DNA of 57,081 nt from assembly GCA_944381505.1 (NCBI GenBank), contig CALWLK010000047.1, forward strand, positions 1-57,081, given 5' to 3'. The stretch is from an uncultured Lachnospiraceae bacterium. GTDB lineage: Bacteria; Bacillota; Clostridia; Lachnospirales; Lachnospiraceae. Under the pieces are notes generated by a model. That model was not told the DNA's origin. It saw nothing but the letters and a program-made list of their open reading frames with translations, and did not search any database. Below are positions 34,805 to 43,701 of this stretch, one piece after another (the first letter of the stretch is position 1; every line of letters begins with the position of its first letter). Both the position numbers and the translations under genes were made by a program.

Positions 34805-36253
34805 TTATAACAGGCCCTTGATTCCCTTCTTGTCAAGGAGCTCCTCGCCTGAGATACCGGGCTCCGTCATTGAATAGGGATCGAGTATTATGTCGAGCTC
34901 CTCCTCTGTGAGAAGCTTGTCTCTGAGTATAAGCTCTCTCACGGAAGCCCCCGTCTTTATAGCCTCCTTTGCGACCACTGCCGCTCTCTCATATCCCACA
35001 TGAGGACAGATGGCTGTGATTATTCCTACGCTGTTTATGACCTCGTCTCTGCACTTCTTCTCGTTGGCGGTGATACCTGTGATACAGTTGTCCACAAGGG
35101 TCCTTACCGCAAATGTGAGGGTCTCCACCGACTGGAACAGGTTGTAGAAGATGATGGGCTCAAAAGCGTTCAATTCAAGCTGTCCCGCCTCTGTGGCCAT
35201 GGCTATCGTCATGTCATTTCCGATTATGTTGAAGGCAACCTGGTTTACCACCTCGGGGATAACGGGGTTGACCTTTCCGGGCATTATGGAAGATCCGTTC
35301 TGCTTGGGAGGGAGATTTATCTCTCCGATTCCCGTCCTGGGTCCCGAGGACATGAGACGAAGGTCGTTTGACATCTTGGAAAGATTTATGGCGCAGGTCT
35401 TCACGGTCCCTGATACCGAGGCATAGCCGTCAAGGTTCTGTGTTGCGTCGATAAGGTCAAAGGACTGTATAAGGTCAAGTCCCGACACCAAAGCTATGTT
35501 CTGAACGACCTTTCTGAAATACTGCACGTCAGCGTTGAGTCCGGTACCCACCGCAGTCCCTCCGATATTGAGGGCTCCCATCTCATGCATGGCATTGTCG
35601 AAACGCCTTATATCTCTCTGAATGGCCGTGCCGTAGGCATGGAACTCCTGTCCGAGACGGATGGGCACCGCATCCTGAAGCTGAGTCCTTCCCATCTTTA
35701 TTACAGAGTCGAACTCCTCGCTCTTTTTCATGAGAGCATCGTAGAGGCGCTCAAGCTGCTGCCTTGCCCTCTGAAGGAGCTTCATTGCCGTCATCCTTCC
35801 GCAGGAGGGGAACACGTCGTTTGTGGACTGTCCGTAGTTTACGTGGTCGTTAGGGTTTACTATGGAGTAATCTCCCTTCTTGCCGCCAAGTATCTCTATA
35901 GCCCTGTTGGCGATGACCTCGTTGGCGTTCATGTTAAGGGAGGTTCCCGCTCCGCCCTGGATGGGGTCCACTATAAACTGGTCGTGGAACTTTCCCTCTA
36001 TTATCTCCTCGCAGGCCTTTACTATGGCCTCCGCCTTCTTCTTCTCAAGTCTGCCCACCTCAAAGTTCGTTATGGCCGCAGCCTTCTTTATCTGAGCAAT
36101 GCTGACTATCATCTCGGGATGCATGGTAAGCCCTGTGATATAAAAGTTCTCCGCAGCCCTGAGAGTCTGCACGCCATAGTAAGCGTCTATGGGAACCTGC
36201 TTCTCCCCTATAGAGTCATGCTCTATCCTGTATTCCTTCTTTTCCTCGCTCAT
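34805..36253 (-). CDS. aspA: Aspartate ammonia-lyase
   Basis: Splits L-aspartate into fumarate and ammonia. 482 residues with QGGAGTSLNMNANEV (about 99-113), GQSTNDVFPS, and the signature [11 protein letters not shown] near residue 322. The GGAGTSLNMN form and the longer C terminus separate it from fumarase. GAGGGAGAG precedes the ATG and a short hairpin lies just before that. It is the first gene of the aspartate cluster and faces a divergent LysR regulator, its likely controller. Confidence 0.93.
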   Translation of the reverse strand: MSEEKKEYRIEHDSIGEKQVPIDAYYGVQTLRAAENFYITGLTMHPEMIVSIAQIKKAAAITNFEVGRLEKKKAEAIVKACEEIIEGKFHDQFIVDPIQGGAGTSLNMNANEVIANRAIEILGGKKGDYSIVNPNDHVNYGQSTNDVFPSCGRMTAMKLLQRARQQLERLYDALMKKSEEFDSVIKMGRTQLQDAVPIRLGQEFHAYGTAIQRDIRRFDNAMHEMGALNIGGTAVGTGLNADVQYFRKVVQNIALVSGLDLIQSFDLIDATQNLDGYASVSGTVKTCAINLSKMSNDLRLMSSGPRTGIGEINLPPKQNGSSIMPGKVNPVIPEVVNQVAFNIIGNDMTIAMATEAGQLELNAFEPIIFYNLFQSVETLTFAVRTLVDNCITGITANEKKCRDEVINSVGIITAICPHVGYERAAVVAKEAIKTGASVRELILRDKLLTEEELDIILDPYSMTEPGISGEELLDKKGIKGLL

Positions 36254-36262
36254 CTCTCCCTC

Positions 36263-36287
36263 TATGGCGCTTCCCTAAGGCGCCATA
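36263..36287 (-). repeat. Leader hairpin of aspA
   Basis: TATGGCGC (36263-36270) and GCGCCATA (36280-36287), a perfect 8-bp inverted repeat in the 5' leader, ending a few bases before the ribosome site. It could influence translation or stability. Confidence 0.5.
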
Positions 36288-36312
36288 TTCCTTTCATTTT
36301 TTTCTTGCTTTA

Positions 36313-36341
36313 ATTATAGTTTCGGTCTAATATTGTTTCAA
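36313..36341 (-). promoter_or_regulatory. Predicted promoter of aspA
   Basis: On the minus strand TTGAAA (36336-36341) and TATAAT (36313-36318) with a 17-base spacer, about 60 bases before the start codon. Confidence 0.7.
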
Positions 36342-36363
36342 ATATATATATATGTATATTAGT

Positions 36364-36381
36364 TATAGATAAATATCTATA
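36364..36381. promoter_or_regulatory. Candidate LysR binding site
   Basis: TATAGAT and ATCTATA separated by four bases form a perfect dyad that includes a T-N11-A pattern. It lies about 25 bases upstream of the aspA -35 box and about 40 before the lysR start, the usual place for a LysR-type site. Confidence 0.5.
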
Positions 36382-36417
36382 GGCCGTTAAAAACAGGCCT
36401 TATTCAGGGAGGACGTC

Positions 36418-37356
36418 ATGTTTGAGGGCAAGGATTACGTATATGAGGTATATAAGACCAGGAGCTTTTCCCGGGCTGCGGAGAACCTTTACATCACCCA
36501 GCCGTCTCTGAGCGCGGTCATTAAAAAAATAGAAAAGAGGATAGGGGCTCCAATATTCGACAGGAGCACCAATCCCCTTCAGCTCACCGAGTGCGGAGAA
36601 AAATATATACACTGCATAGAAAAGCTCATGGACATGGAGAATGAGTTCGGAAACTACTTGAACGACCTCGAGGGACTCAACACCGGGCACTTGTCCATAG
36701 GAGGCACCAACCTTTTTGCCTCCTACATACTGCCTCCCCTCATAGCCGACTTCGTAAAGAGCTACCCCAAGGTGGAGATAAATCTGGTGGAGTCCAATAC
36801 CAAGGCGCTGGAGAGACTCCTATTTACGGGAAATTTGGATCTTGTAATAGACAATTATCCCTTCCCGAAATCCGTTTACGAAAAGAGGCTTTTCCGCACC
36901 GAGCATCTTCTCATCGCAGTGCCCTCCTCCCTGATCGCGGAAAGAAGCGAGAGCCTTAAAGATTTTATGCTGAGCGCCGATGATATAAGGAGGGACAGAC
37001 ATCTCTCGGACTCTCAGGGAAGCGTAGACCTCTCTGTCTTCAAGGAGGATCCTTTTCTCCTTCAGAGGACCGGAAACGACACCGGGGAGCGCTCTGACAA
37101 ACTCCTGTTTGAGGCGGGCATCCACCGCCCGAGAGTGGTCCTCAAGCTTGACCAACAGATAACCGCCTACCACATAGCCTGCTACGGCATGGGGATAGCC
37201 TTTGTGACTGACACCCTCATAAAAAATGTTCCCTCGGACAAAAGAATAGTATTCTTTAAGCCCAAGGGTTCCGACACAGAGAGAAATATTTACTTTTATT
37301 ATAAGAGGAGCCGCTACCTCACAAGAGCAATGGAGGAATTCTTAAACAGGCTTTAG
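36418..37356 (+). CDS. LysR family transcriptional regulator
   Basis: 312 residues. N-terminal winged helix-turn-helix with the LysR signature (RSFSRAAENLYITQPSLSAVIKKIE, residues about 15-39), then a type 2 periplasmic-binding-like effector domain (GHLSIGGTNLFASYILPPLI onward). GGGAGG lies before the ATG. It is transcribed away from aspA and probably activates the aspartate-fumarate-malate genes in response to a small acid such as aspartate or fumarate; that is inferred from position. Its 3' end overlaps the converging AEC transporter gene by four bases. Confidence 0.92.
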   Translation: MFEGKDYVYEVYKTRSFSRAAENLYITQPSLSAVIKKIEKRIGAPIFDRSTNPLQLTECGEKYIHCIEKLMDMENEFGNYLNDLEGLNTGHLSIGGTNLFASYILPPLIADFVKSYPKVEINLVESNTKALERLLFTGNLDLVIDNYPFPKSVYEKRLFRTEHLLIAVPSSLIAERSESLKDFMLSADDIRRDRHLSDSQGSVDLSVFKEDPFLLQRTGNDTGERSDKLLFEAGIHRPRVVLKLDQQITAYHIACYGMGIAFVTDTLIKNVPSDKRIVFFKPKGSDTERNIYFYYKRSRYLTRAMEEFLNRL

Positions 37357-38267
37357 AGCCCCCACAGCATTCCCGCCACAGCCGCTATAAAGGGCATGGA
37401 GGCGATGGAAAAAAGTGTGGAGAGACATATGCTCTTTACGGATCTGGGATAATCCTTTCCATGTATCTGAGCGAATATAGCCACGTTCATCCCTACGGGG
37501 GCCGAGGCCCCTATGAGCACAGCAAGCTTTGCGTTCATGTCGGCGGGAAAGGGAGTCATCAAAAAAACAGTGAGGAGCGGTATGACCAATAGCCTCATAA
37601 GGCTGCTCTCATAGGCCTTTTTATCAGTGAATATAGATCTTATATCGGTCTTTGCAAGATAGGTCCCCAGGCAGAGCATCGCAAGGGGGGCATTCGCCGC
37701 AGAGATCATATCCAAAGTTCCCGTCACCACCTGTGGAAGTTCCACCGGAAGCACAAAAAGTACAAGGCCCGCAATAATGGCCACAAGCACAGGATTTGTC
37801 AATACGGCCTTTGCGGATATCATCTTTTTATCCTTTGTTATGACGAATACCCCGTAGGTCCACTGCAAAAGATTCATGAGTCCAACAAGAGGCGCAGCGT
37901 AAAATACCGCCTCTTCTCCGAGTACTTCCTGTATCAGAGGCACCGACATAAAGCCTGCGTTTGAAAATGCCGAGGCAAAGTTTTCTATGGGGTCTTTCTT
38001 AAATACGACGGCACACACCGCCATGGAAAGCGCCAGTGAAAGAGCTGCCAAAATAAAGGACAGAAAGTACATTTCCAGTCTCTCCCGGCTGTATTCCACA
38101 AGGGAGGACCTTATGACTACAGCGGGTATCACCACATAGATGAGTATATTTCCCATCTCCTTGCTTCCCTTATCGCTTATCTTACCTGTCTTTGCCATTA
38201 TCATACCGATCATCATCAGTATGAACATCATTCCTATCCTCTGAAAAAGCACAGATGCTATCAGCAT
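37353..38267 (-). CDS. AEC family transporter
   Basis: 304 residues, about ten hydrophobic segments, of the auxin efflux carrier family. The N-terminal VLFQRIGMMFILMMIGMIMAKTG and the conserved GFMSVPLIQEVLG and LAMLCLGTYLAKTD segments are typical. Characterised bacterial relatives include malate and malonate carriers, which would suit its place near aspartase and malic enzyme, yet it is last in the operon with the YhaN gene, 28 bases away. AAAGGAG precedes the ATG. Confidence 0.85.
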   Translation of the reverse strand: MLIASVLFQRIGMMFILMMIGMIMAKTGKISDKGSKEMGNILIYVVIPAVVIRSSLVEYSRERLEMYFLSFILAALSLALSMAVCAVVFKKDPIENFASAFSNAGFMSVPLIQEVLGEEAVFYAAPLVGLMNLLQWTYGVFVITKDKKMISAKAVLTNPVLVAIIAGLVLFVLPVELPQVVTGTLDMISAANAPLAMLCLGTYLAKTDIRSIFTDKKAYESSLMRLLVIPLLTVFLMTPFPADMNAKLAVLIGASAPVGMNVAIFAQIHGKDYPRSVKSICLSTLFSIASMPFIAAVAGMLWGL

Positions 38268-38295
38268 TTTTATCTCCTTTAAAAGTCAGTCTTTA

Positions 38296-40764
38296 TTATA
38301 GTTCTTTCGCGGTGATCTCCTCCGGTATCCTTGCCGGATGGCAGCAGAAATAAATTATTTGTCTCTCCTGTGAAATCTTCCTGACAAAGTCAAGAGCCCT
38401 TTGAAGCTTATCCCTGTCGAGGTTCACAAATGGATCGTCAAGTATTATGAAGGGCTTCTCATCCTTATACATGACGTCTATGAGAGCAAATCTCGTGCAT
38501 ATGTTCACCAGATCCCTGTAGCCTCTGCTCAGATACTCGCTTCGGCGGTTCTTTCCACCGCCCTCCACCTCCACCTTGAGATCATTGTCCAGCATGAATC
38601 TCAGCTCCCCGTCATCCGTTATGGCGAGATACTTGTAGAAAGCCTCCCTCATATCATGCATATATGAGGTGGAGAGCCTGTCCTTTGCCTCTTTGAGAAA
38701 CTCCATGGTCTTTGTTATGAGCTCGTATTTTTTGTTGAGGTGTTCGGACTTTTCCGAAAGCTCCGCTATCTCCCTCTCAAGCTCCGGCCTCATATCCGCA
38801 AGCTCCGATAGCTCCCTGAGATCTTTTCTCCCGTCTCTCAGTTGCTGCGATATCCTTTCACGCTCGGCCGATAAAGCCTCATATTCCTTTGCGGGATCCT
38901 CCTCCCCGGGGGACTGTAGCTCACTCTCCTTAAGCCCCTCAAGAAAGGAAATGTCGTTTTCTTCGGAGAACTCCATAAGTTCTCTGCGGCTCTCTTCCTC
39001 ATCCTTCATTTTTCTCTCCAGGACAGCCGCATCCTTCTTCATCCCCGATATGACCGCAAAGACGTCGTCGCCCTCCGCCCTTCTCCCATGTTCATTGAAA
39101 AAGCGGACGGTCTTCTCAAGAAGCTCTTTTCCGGCCCTCTCCAGACTTTTTGTCTCCGCCTTCGCCTCCTTGAGCTCTTCGAATCTTTCTCTGCACTTTA
39201 GTATGCTCTCTGAAAGCCTCTCATCCTCCGCTTTCCCAAGGCCTCCCGCATATCTTTCTCTGAAATCCGAAAGTATTTTACGCGAGCCTTCGATGAGAGA
39301 CGCATTTTTCCTCATATACTCCTCGTAGGCTTCTCTTTTTTGGAGGAGGGCTTCATATTTTACCTCAAGGTCCCGCAGCTTGTGGAGGCGCTCTCTTCTC
39401 ATATTGCGGAGAGCCCTTTTGCTGCCTCTGAGACTTATACCCCAAAAAAGGCAAAGGAGCCCCACGCAAAAAAATGAGGCCACGTAAACAGGTAATCCCC
39501 TCCCGAAAGGATCGGAGCTCCGGGAAAAGATGACAAAGGCCCCTGCCGCAGCCGCGGCGACAGCTGTTATCAAGGCCAGCGTGACCTTTAACCTCAGAGA
39601 CGACTCGGCCCTTCTCTCCTGCTCAGGGATCGTACTGTCCCTTTTTTCGTACTCCTTAAGAAAATCCATCTCAGACTCCGAAGGTCTCATTGCCTCGGCT
39701 CTTATATTGAACTCTCGAAGATCCTTAGACGCCTTTTCAAACTCATGTATGGCTTCATCGTCCGGGAATCCCTTGTCAAATTCGGCTTTTATTGACGTAA
39801 GCCTCGCATCTATATCCTCTCTGCTCCCGTATATGTCATAGATCTCATTGATCTTCCGCTTTATGTCGGCATAGCTGTCTGCCGTTTTTTCGCACTCTCC
39901 AAGTCCCTTTTCGTCAGGCACGTTTCCGTCAAAGGTCTCTCTCAGCCTTTTTACCTCTTTTTCATCCTCTGAAAGGTTTTTCTTAAGAGATCTATACCTG
40001 AGAAGCTTTTCCCTGAGGGCCGCCTCCCTCATGCGCCTATTGCTTTCCTCAAGCCTCACGGAGAGCTCCTCCCTGCGTTTTGAAAGCTCGTCTATTCTCT
40101 CCGAAAGCTTTGCGCATCTTACCTCGGCTTCCGCGCACCTTCTCAGCTCGCTCTCCGCCTCGGAGAGCTCTCTCCCTATCTTCCTTATGAGCTTTTCCTC
40201 GCCCCCCTCTCTCAGGGGCTTCAGACTCTTTGAGAGCTCCGAAAGTCTCTCATATGCGCTCTCAAAATTGTTTATGTCGTCGGTATTGTCTATGAGATTT
40301 CCCAGCTTTGCGTTTATACTGTCCCTCATTGCAGGTGTCTTGTCCGACAGATTTATAAAAATGCTTCTCTCGAAGGAATCCTCATCTATACCGAAGATCT
40401 CCTCGCCGATATTTTCCGGATAGTCGTGGGAGAGCTTTCCTGTGGACAGATCTCTCAGCTCAAACTCGTCCTCATCCTTTTTCTTCCCGAAAAACCGTGT
40501 TATCTCATAGTCCTTTCCGGATATGGAAAACACAAGCTTTCCTCCACAGTTTCCGCCCTGCCAAGGGAGAAACCGCTCTCTCTCGGTGAGCTCCTTCCGC
40601 TTTTTGGAATACTCCATCCCATAGAACATGGACTTGATAAAGACAGAGAGAGTGGTCTTTCCTCTGCCGTTTTTTTCTTCTATCACGTTCAGCCCCTTGG
40701 AAAAATCAAAACGCTTCCCCTTAAGGACTCCGAAATTCTCCACCTGACAGCTTTTTATTTCCAT
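38296..40764 (-). CDS. YhaN/SbcC-like AAA ATPase with coiled coil and two membrane segments
   Basis: 822 residues. Walker A EEKNGRGKTTL (about 29-39) and, at the C terminus, YLSRGYRDLVNIC signature and Walker B FIILDDPFVNLD mark an SMC/Rad50-type ATPase. Long charged coiled coil occupies about 170-380 and 450-680. Unlike SbcC there is no zinc hook; instead two hydrophobic segments near 392-412 and 420-442 sit at the middle, as in B. subtilis YhaN. It overlaps the YhaO-like nuclease gene by 10 bases. Likely a membrane-linked partner in DNA end processing; the cellular role is not settled. Confidence 0.85.
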   Translation of the reverse strand: MEIKSCQVENFGVLKGKRFDFSKGLNVIEEKNGRGKTTLSVFIKSMFYGMEYSKKRKELTERERFLPWQGGNCGGKLVFSISGKDYEITRFFGKKKDEDEFELRDLSTGKLSHDYPENIGEEIFGIDEDSFERSIFINLSDKTPAMRDSINAKLGNLIDNTDDINNFESAYERLSELSKSLKPLREGGEEKLIRKIGRELSEAESELRRCAEAEVRCAKLSERIDELSKRREELSVRLEESNRRMREAALREKLLRYRSLKKNLSEDEKEVKRLRETFDGNVPDEKGLGECEKTADSYADIKRKINEIYDIYGSREDIDARLTSIKAEFDKGFPDDEAIHEFEKASKDLREFNIRAEAMRPSESEMDFLKEYEKRDSTIPEQERRAESSLRLKVTLALITAVAAAAAGAFVIFSRSSDPFGRGLPVYVASFFCVGLLCLFWGISLRGSKRALRNMRRERLHKLRDLEVKYEALLQKREAYEEYMRKNASLIEGSRKILSDFRERYAGGLGKAEDERLSESILKCRERFEELKEAKAETKSLERAGKELLEKTVRFFNEHGRRAEGDDVFAVISGMKKDAAVLERKMKDEEESRRELMEFSEENDISFLEGLKESELQSPGEEDPAKEYEALSAERERISQQLRDGRKDLRELSELADMRPELEREIAELSEKSEHLNKKYELITKTMEFLKEAKDRLSTSYMHDMREAFYKYLAITDDGELRFMLDNDLKVEVEGGGKNRRSEYLSRGYRDLVNICTRFALIDVMYKDEKPFIILDDPFVNLDRDKLQRALDFVRKISQERQIIYFCCHPARIPEEITAKEL

Positions 40765-41867
40765 ATGTCTATCTCCCTGTGGGAAAGCGCCCTGAGTCCC
40801 ATCATTATTATCTCCTGCTTATCCTCACGCTTCAGCTTTTTCTCTGATACGAGCCTTATGAACTCTCCCTTTAAAGAAATGTCGTTCATGAAATCCTCGG
40901 GCCTTATGAGGAGCCTTGTCTCATCCTTAAACTTCAGATAATAAAAAGTGTCCCCGAATCTCTTTTCCAAATACTCAGTGTCAATGTCCGTATTTTCGTC
41001 CACTTCCCCGCAAAGCACCACTCTGACAAGGTCACTTTCAGGAATATCCGACAGCGCTTTTGACACGAGGCCTTCAAGCTCCTCGTCCCCGGCGCTTCCG
41101 GAAAGCTCGATCTTTACCTCTCGTATGCACCTGTAGGAGAAGGGAACAAACTCAGCTTTTATCCTCCTTTTTGAAAATGGGTCGTCCTCGGGAATATCAA
41201 GAAGCACAAAACCCTTCTCCCCGCACTCGTCAAAGCCTCTTCCCTCAAGGCAGCCGCTGTAGCAGTATATCCCCCTGTCGTCAAGCTTCCCCCGGCTGTA
41301 GGAATGAAGATGTCCGAGAGCCAGATAATCTATGTTTTTATCCTTTAGGAGGGAGAGGCTGATACTCCCCTCTCCTCCATTTCCTGAATATCTTGAAGCC
41401 GTTTGGTGGAGAGCGACGATGTTTATCTTGTCCCCGTCAAGGTCAAGGCTCCGGTAGAAATCCGAGTCCTCTCCGGCACAGGCCTCATAATCTCTCCCCG
41501 TTATCACCACGCTCCCATAGGAATAAGAGGTCCATGAATCTGAAAAGAGCTTTAGATTCTCGGGCTTCTCCTCATTCTCCAAAAAGAGCTTTCCGTCATG
41601 GTTTCCCTTTATATACAGGAAATCCACATCGTGAGCTTCTCTCATCACCGAGAGCACTCTGCGCTTTATCCTGAGCTGCATGTTTTCCGCAGTGTCAAAC
41701 ATGTCACCCGCTATTATAACGGCTCTCACCCCGTTGTCGTCGGCATAGGAGACCATCCGCCGGAAAGTATCAAAAAGCTCTGACTTTCTCTCGGCGGCCT
41801 TCTCTCTGTCAAGATTCGTCTCCATCTTTGAATCAAGGTGGAGATCTGCGCAGTGTATAAACTTCAT
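40755..41867 (-). CDS. YhaO/SbcD-like metallophosphoesterase nuclease
   Basis: 370 residues. Calcineurin-like phosphoesterase motifs in order: HCADLHLDS (about 5), IAGDMFD (about 52), GNHDGK (about 88) and LGHLHSYS (about 183). This is the Mre11/SbcD fold found in DNA double-strand-break nucleases. AAGGAG is found upstream of the ATG. The coding end overlaps the start of the YhaN-like ATPase, so the two are made together and probably form a complex. Confidence 0.88.
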   Translation of the reverse strand: MKFIHCADLHLDSKMETNLDREKAAERKSELFDTFRRMVSYADDNGVRAVIIAGDMFDTAENMQLRIKRRVLSVMREAHDVDFLYIKGNHDGKLFLENEEKPENLKLFSDSWTSYSYGSVVITGRDYEACAGEDSDFYRSLDLDGDKINIVALHQTASRYSGNGGEGSISLSLLKDKNIDYLALGHLHSYSRGKLDDRGIYCYSGCLEGRGFDECGEKGFVLLDIPEDDPFSKRRIKAEFVPFSYRCIREVKIELSGSAGDEELEGLVSKALSDIPESDLVRVVLCGEVDENTDIDTEYLEKRFGDTFYYLKFKDETRLLIRPEDFMNDISLKGEFIRLVSEKKLKREDKQEIIMMGLRALSHREIDIWK

Positions 41868-41891
41868 ATTCGGAAATGCTCCTTATATTTT

Positions 41892-43571
41892 TTAACCGTT
41901 GATCGCTCCGGGGCCTCCCGTCTCCGCGCCCTGTTCGGGCGTAAAGCTTCCGGGACCTCCCGGAACCACGACCCCCGTGCCTCCCTGAGAGGGCTCCTCA
42001 GGGCTTTCCGGAAGGATAGGAGATACAGTCTCTGCAGGACGGGTCTCGGACTCGGAGGGAGCCTCGGTCGGCTCATCACTCTCATCATCTTCGCCGGAAG
42101 CTGAGTCCTCCCCGTCTTCAGTCTCGCTCTCCTCCTCCGAGGTCATGGTTTCGTTCTCTTTTTCTCCCTCCGAGGTCTCAGACTCGGAGCTTTCTGAATC
42201 AGAATTCTCTGATTCCCCGGTCTCAGATTCAGCAGTCTCGGATTCCTCGGTCTCCGGCTCAGAGCCCTCCGTCTCGGGCGGCACAGTCTCCGTGGGCGCT
42301 GCTGTCTCAGGGGTCTCCTCCCTGTGGGAGCTTCCCCCTCCTGTGCCCGCCTCAGGAGCATTCTCCCCCGCCTCCGTAAGTCCTGTCACCTCTCCTATAT
42401 GTCGACTTATGCTCTCCACGGTCTCCGAGGGACTGTAATCCTCCTCTCCGTAGAGTATCTGATGCAGGGTCGTCACGTTGCTTGAAAGGGTGGTGGCCAC
42501 AACACAGTCCAAGCGGCCTATATCCATAGTCTGCCTCGAAAACGGAAATCCCGTTGAATCTCCTATAGTGTACTTGTCTATATCTCTCAAAAGCGGAAGT
42601 AGATCGTCGATCCCCACGCTTGTGGACACCTCCGGCAAAACAGCAAGAGCGGTATTTTTGAGTGTATCAAAATCCGCAGCCTTGGCCTTATCCACAGCAA
42701 GTCCTATCACCTTTCTCTGTCTTGCCGTCCTGTTGAAGTCGGTATCCATGAGCCTCAATCGCCCGTAAGCCACCGCCTGCACCCCGTCCAGATGGTTCAT
42801 TCCCGCTGATTTAAGCTGAGTCGAGCCTATGCCGGTGGAGTTTACAGTCTCCGTAATGAAGGCATTTATGTAGGAAAACTCCGCGTCACTGATCTCAAGG
42901 TCTATGCCTCCGAGAGCGTTTATACCCTTTGCCACGGCCGCCCAGCTGAAGGTGATGTAATCGTCTATCTTTATATCGAGATTTTCCTCAAGGGCTTCTA
43001 CGGCCTGCTCATGACCTCCTCTCTCATAGGCGGCGTTTATCTTATTGTAATTTCCCTCGTCGTCGATCTTCAGATAGGTATCTCTGAACACCGACACCAG
43101 CTTCACCTCGCCGGAGCGCTTGTTTACGTTCACTATCATTATGACGTCTGAGCGCGTCCCCTCCTCGAGATTTCCGTCTCTTGCGTCCACTCCGAACACA
43201 GCCACGGTCCAGTTGTTTCCTTGGAGGATGTTCTTTACCGCAAAAAAGCCCACAAAAAAGAGAAGGATAACAAGGAGTGCCTTCAGTATGCGCCTCTTTT
43301 TCTTCTTTTTGCCCCTTGAATGCCTTTTTCCCCGCTCCTTCAAGGGCTCCTCGTAGTCTTCATCGACGTAATTTCCGTAGTCTTCATCGTCATCAAATGC
43401 CGAGCCTGCCTGAGCCTGCCTTGCGTGTCTTACCGCCTCGTAGGGGAAAGCCTCCGGGGAGGACCTTCTTACATGTCTCCTTTGTCCCTCGGTCCCGATC
43501 CTTCTTCTTACCGTCCCGTTTTCAACAGGCCCTTTATCTCTTATGTATCTGTCATGTCTTTCCGAATTCAT
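41892..43571 (-). CDS. LytR-CpsA-Psr family protein with long acidic C-terminal tail
   Basis: Attaches glycopolymers such as teichoic acids or capsule to peptidoglycan outside the membrane. 559 residues: a basic and acidic cytosolic N terminus (1-92, with a run of Lys/Arg at 88-94), one membrane segment (about 95-114), the LCP catalytic domain (about 120-400: GVDARDGNLEEGTRSDVIM, SVFRDTYLKID, INAAYERGG, GGIDLEI, YGRLRLMDTDFNRTARQRKV), then about 145 residues rich in Glu, Ser and Thr. The tail is unusual and probably crosses or lines the wall. GAGGTAGAG precedes the ATG. Confidence 0.9.
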   Translation of the reverse strand: MNSERHDRYIRDKGPVENGTVRRRIGTEGQRRHVRRSSPEAFPYEAVRHARQAQAGSAFDDDEDYGNYVDEDYEEPLKERGKRHSRGKKKKKRRILKALLVILLFFVGFFAVKNILQGNNWTVAVFGVDARDGNLEEGTRSDVIMIVNVNKRSGEVKLVSVFRDTYLKIDDEGNYNKINAAYERGGHEQAVEALEENLDIKIDDYITFSWAAVAKGINALGGIDLEISDAEFSYINAFITETVNSTGIGSTQLKSAGMNHLDGVQAVAYGRLRLMDTDFNRTARQRKVIGLAVDKAKAADFDTLKNTALAVLPEVSTSVGIDDLLPLLRDIDKYTIGDSTGFPFSRQTMDIGRLDCVVATTLSSNVTTLHQILYGEEDYSPSETVESISRHIGEVTGLTEAGENAPEAGTGGGSSHREETPETAAPTETVPPETEGSEPETEESETAESETGESENSDSESSESETSEGEKENETMTSEEESETEDGEDSASGEDDESDEPTEAPSESETRPAETVSPILPESPEEPSQGGTGVVVPGGPGSFTPEQGAETGGPGAING

Positions 43572-43626
43572 CTCTACCTCTTCGTCATTAAAAGTCTTTT
43601 TAAAGCTTTTTTATTTCAGCTAATCC

Positions 43627-43654
43627 ATTATAACGCCGAGGCTTTAAAAGTCCA
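43627..43654 (-). promoter_or_regulatory. Predicted promoter of the LCP-yhaO-yhaN operon
   Basis: On the minus strand TGGACT (43649-43654) and TATAAT (43627-43632) with a 16-base spacer, about 55 bases before the LCP start codon. Confidence 0.5.
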
Positions 43655-43701
43655 CCATTCAGAGGTTATTTAATGCAACCGTAAGGTTTTGTTAAAATTA
43701 C

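Noticed and set aside
34805-36253. Second fumarase in place of aspartase
   Set aside because: GGAGTSLNMN and the longer C terminus match aspartate ammonia-lyase; the true class II fumarase is the gene at 32098-33462.
36340-36360. TATATA run before lysR as a repeat array
   Set aside because: A short AT dinucleotide run typical of promoter regions.
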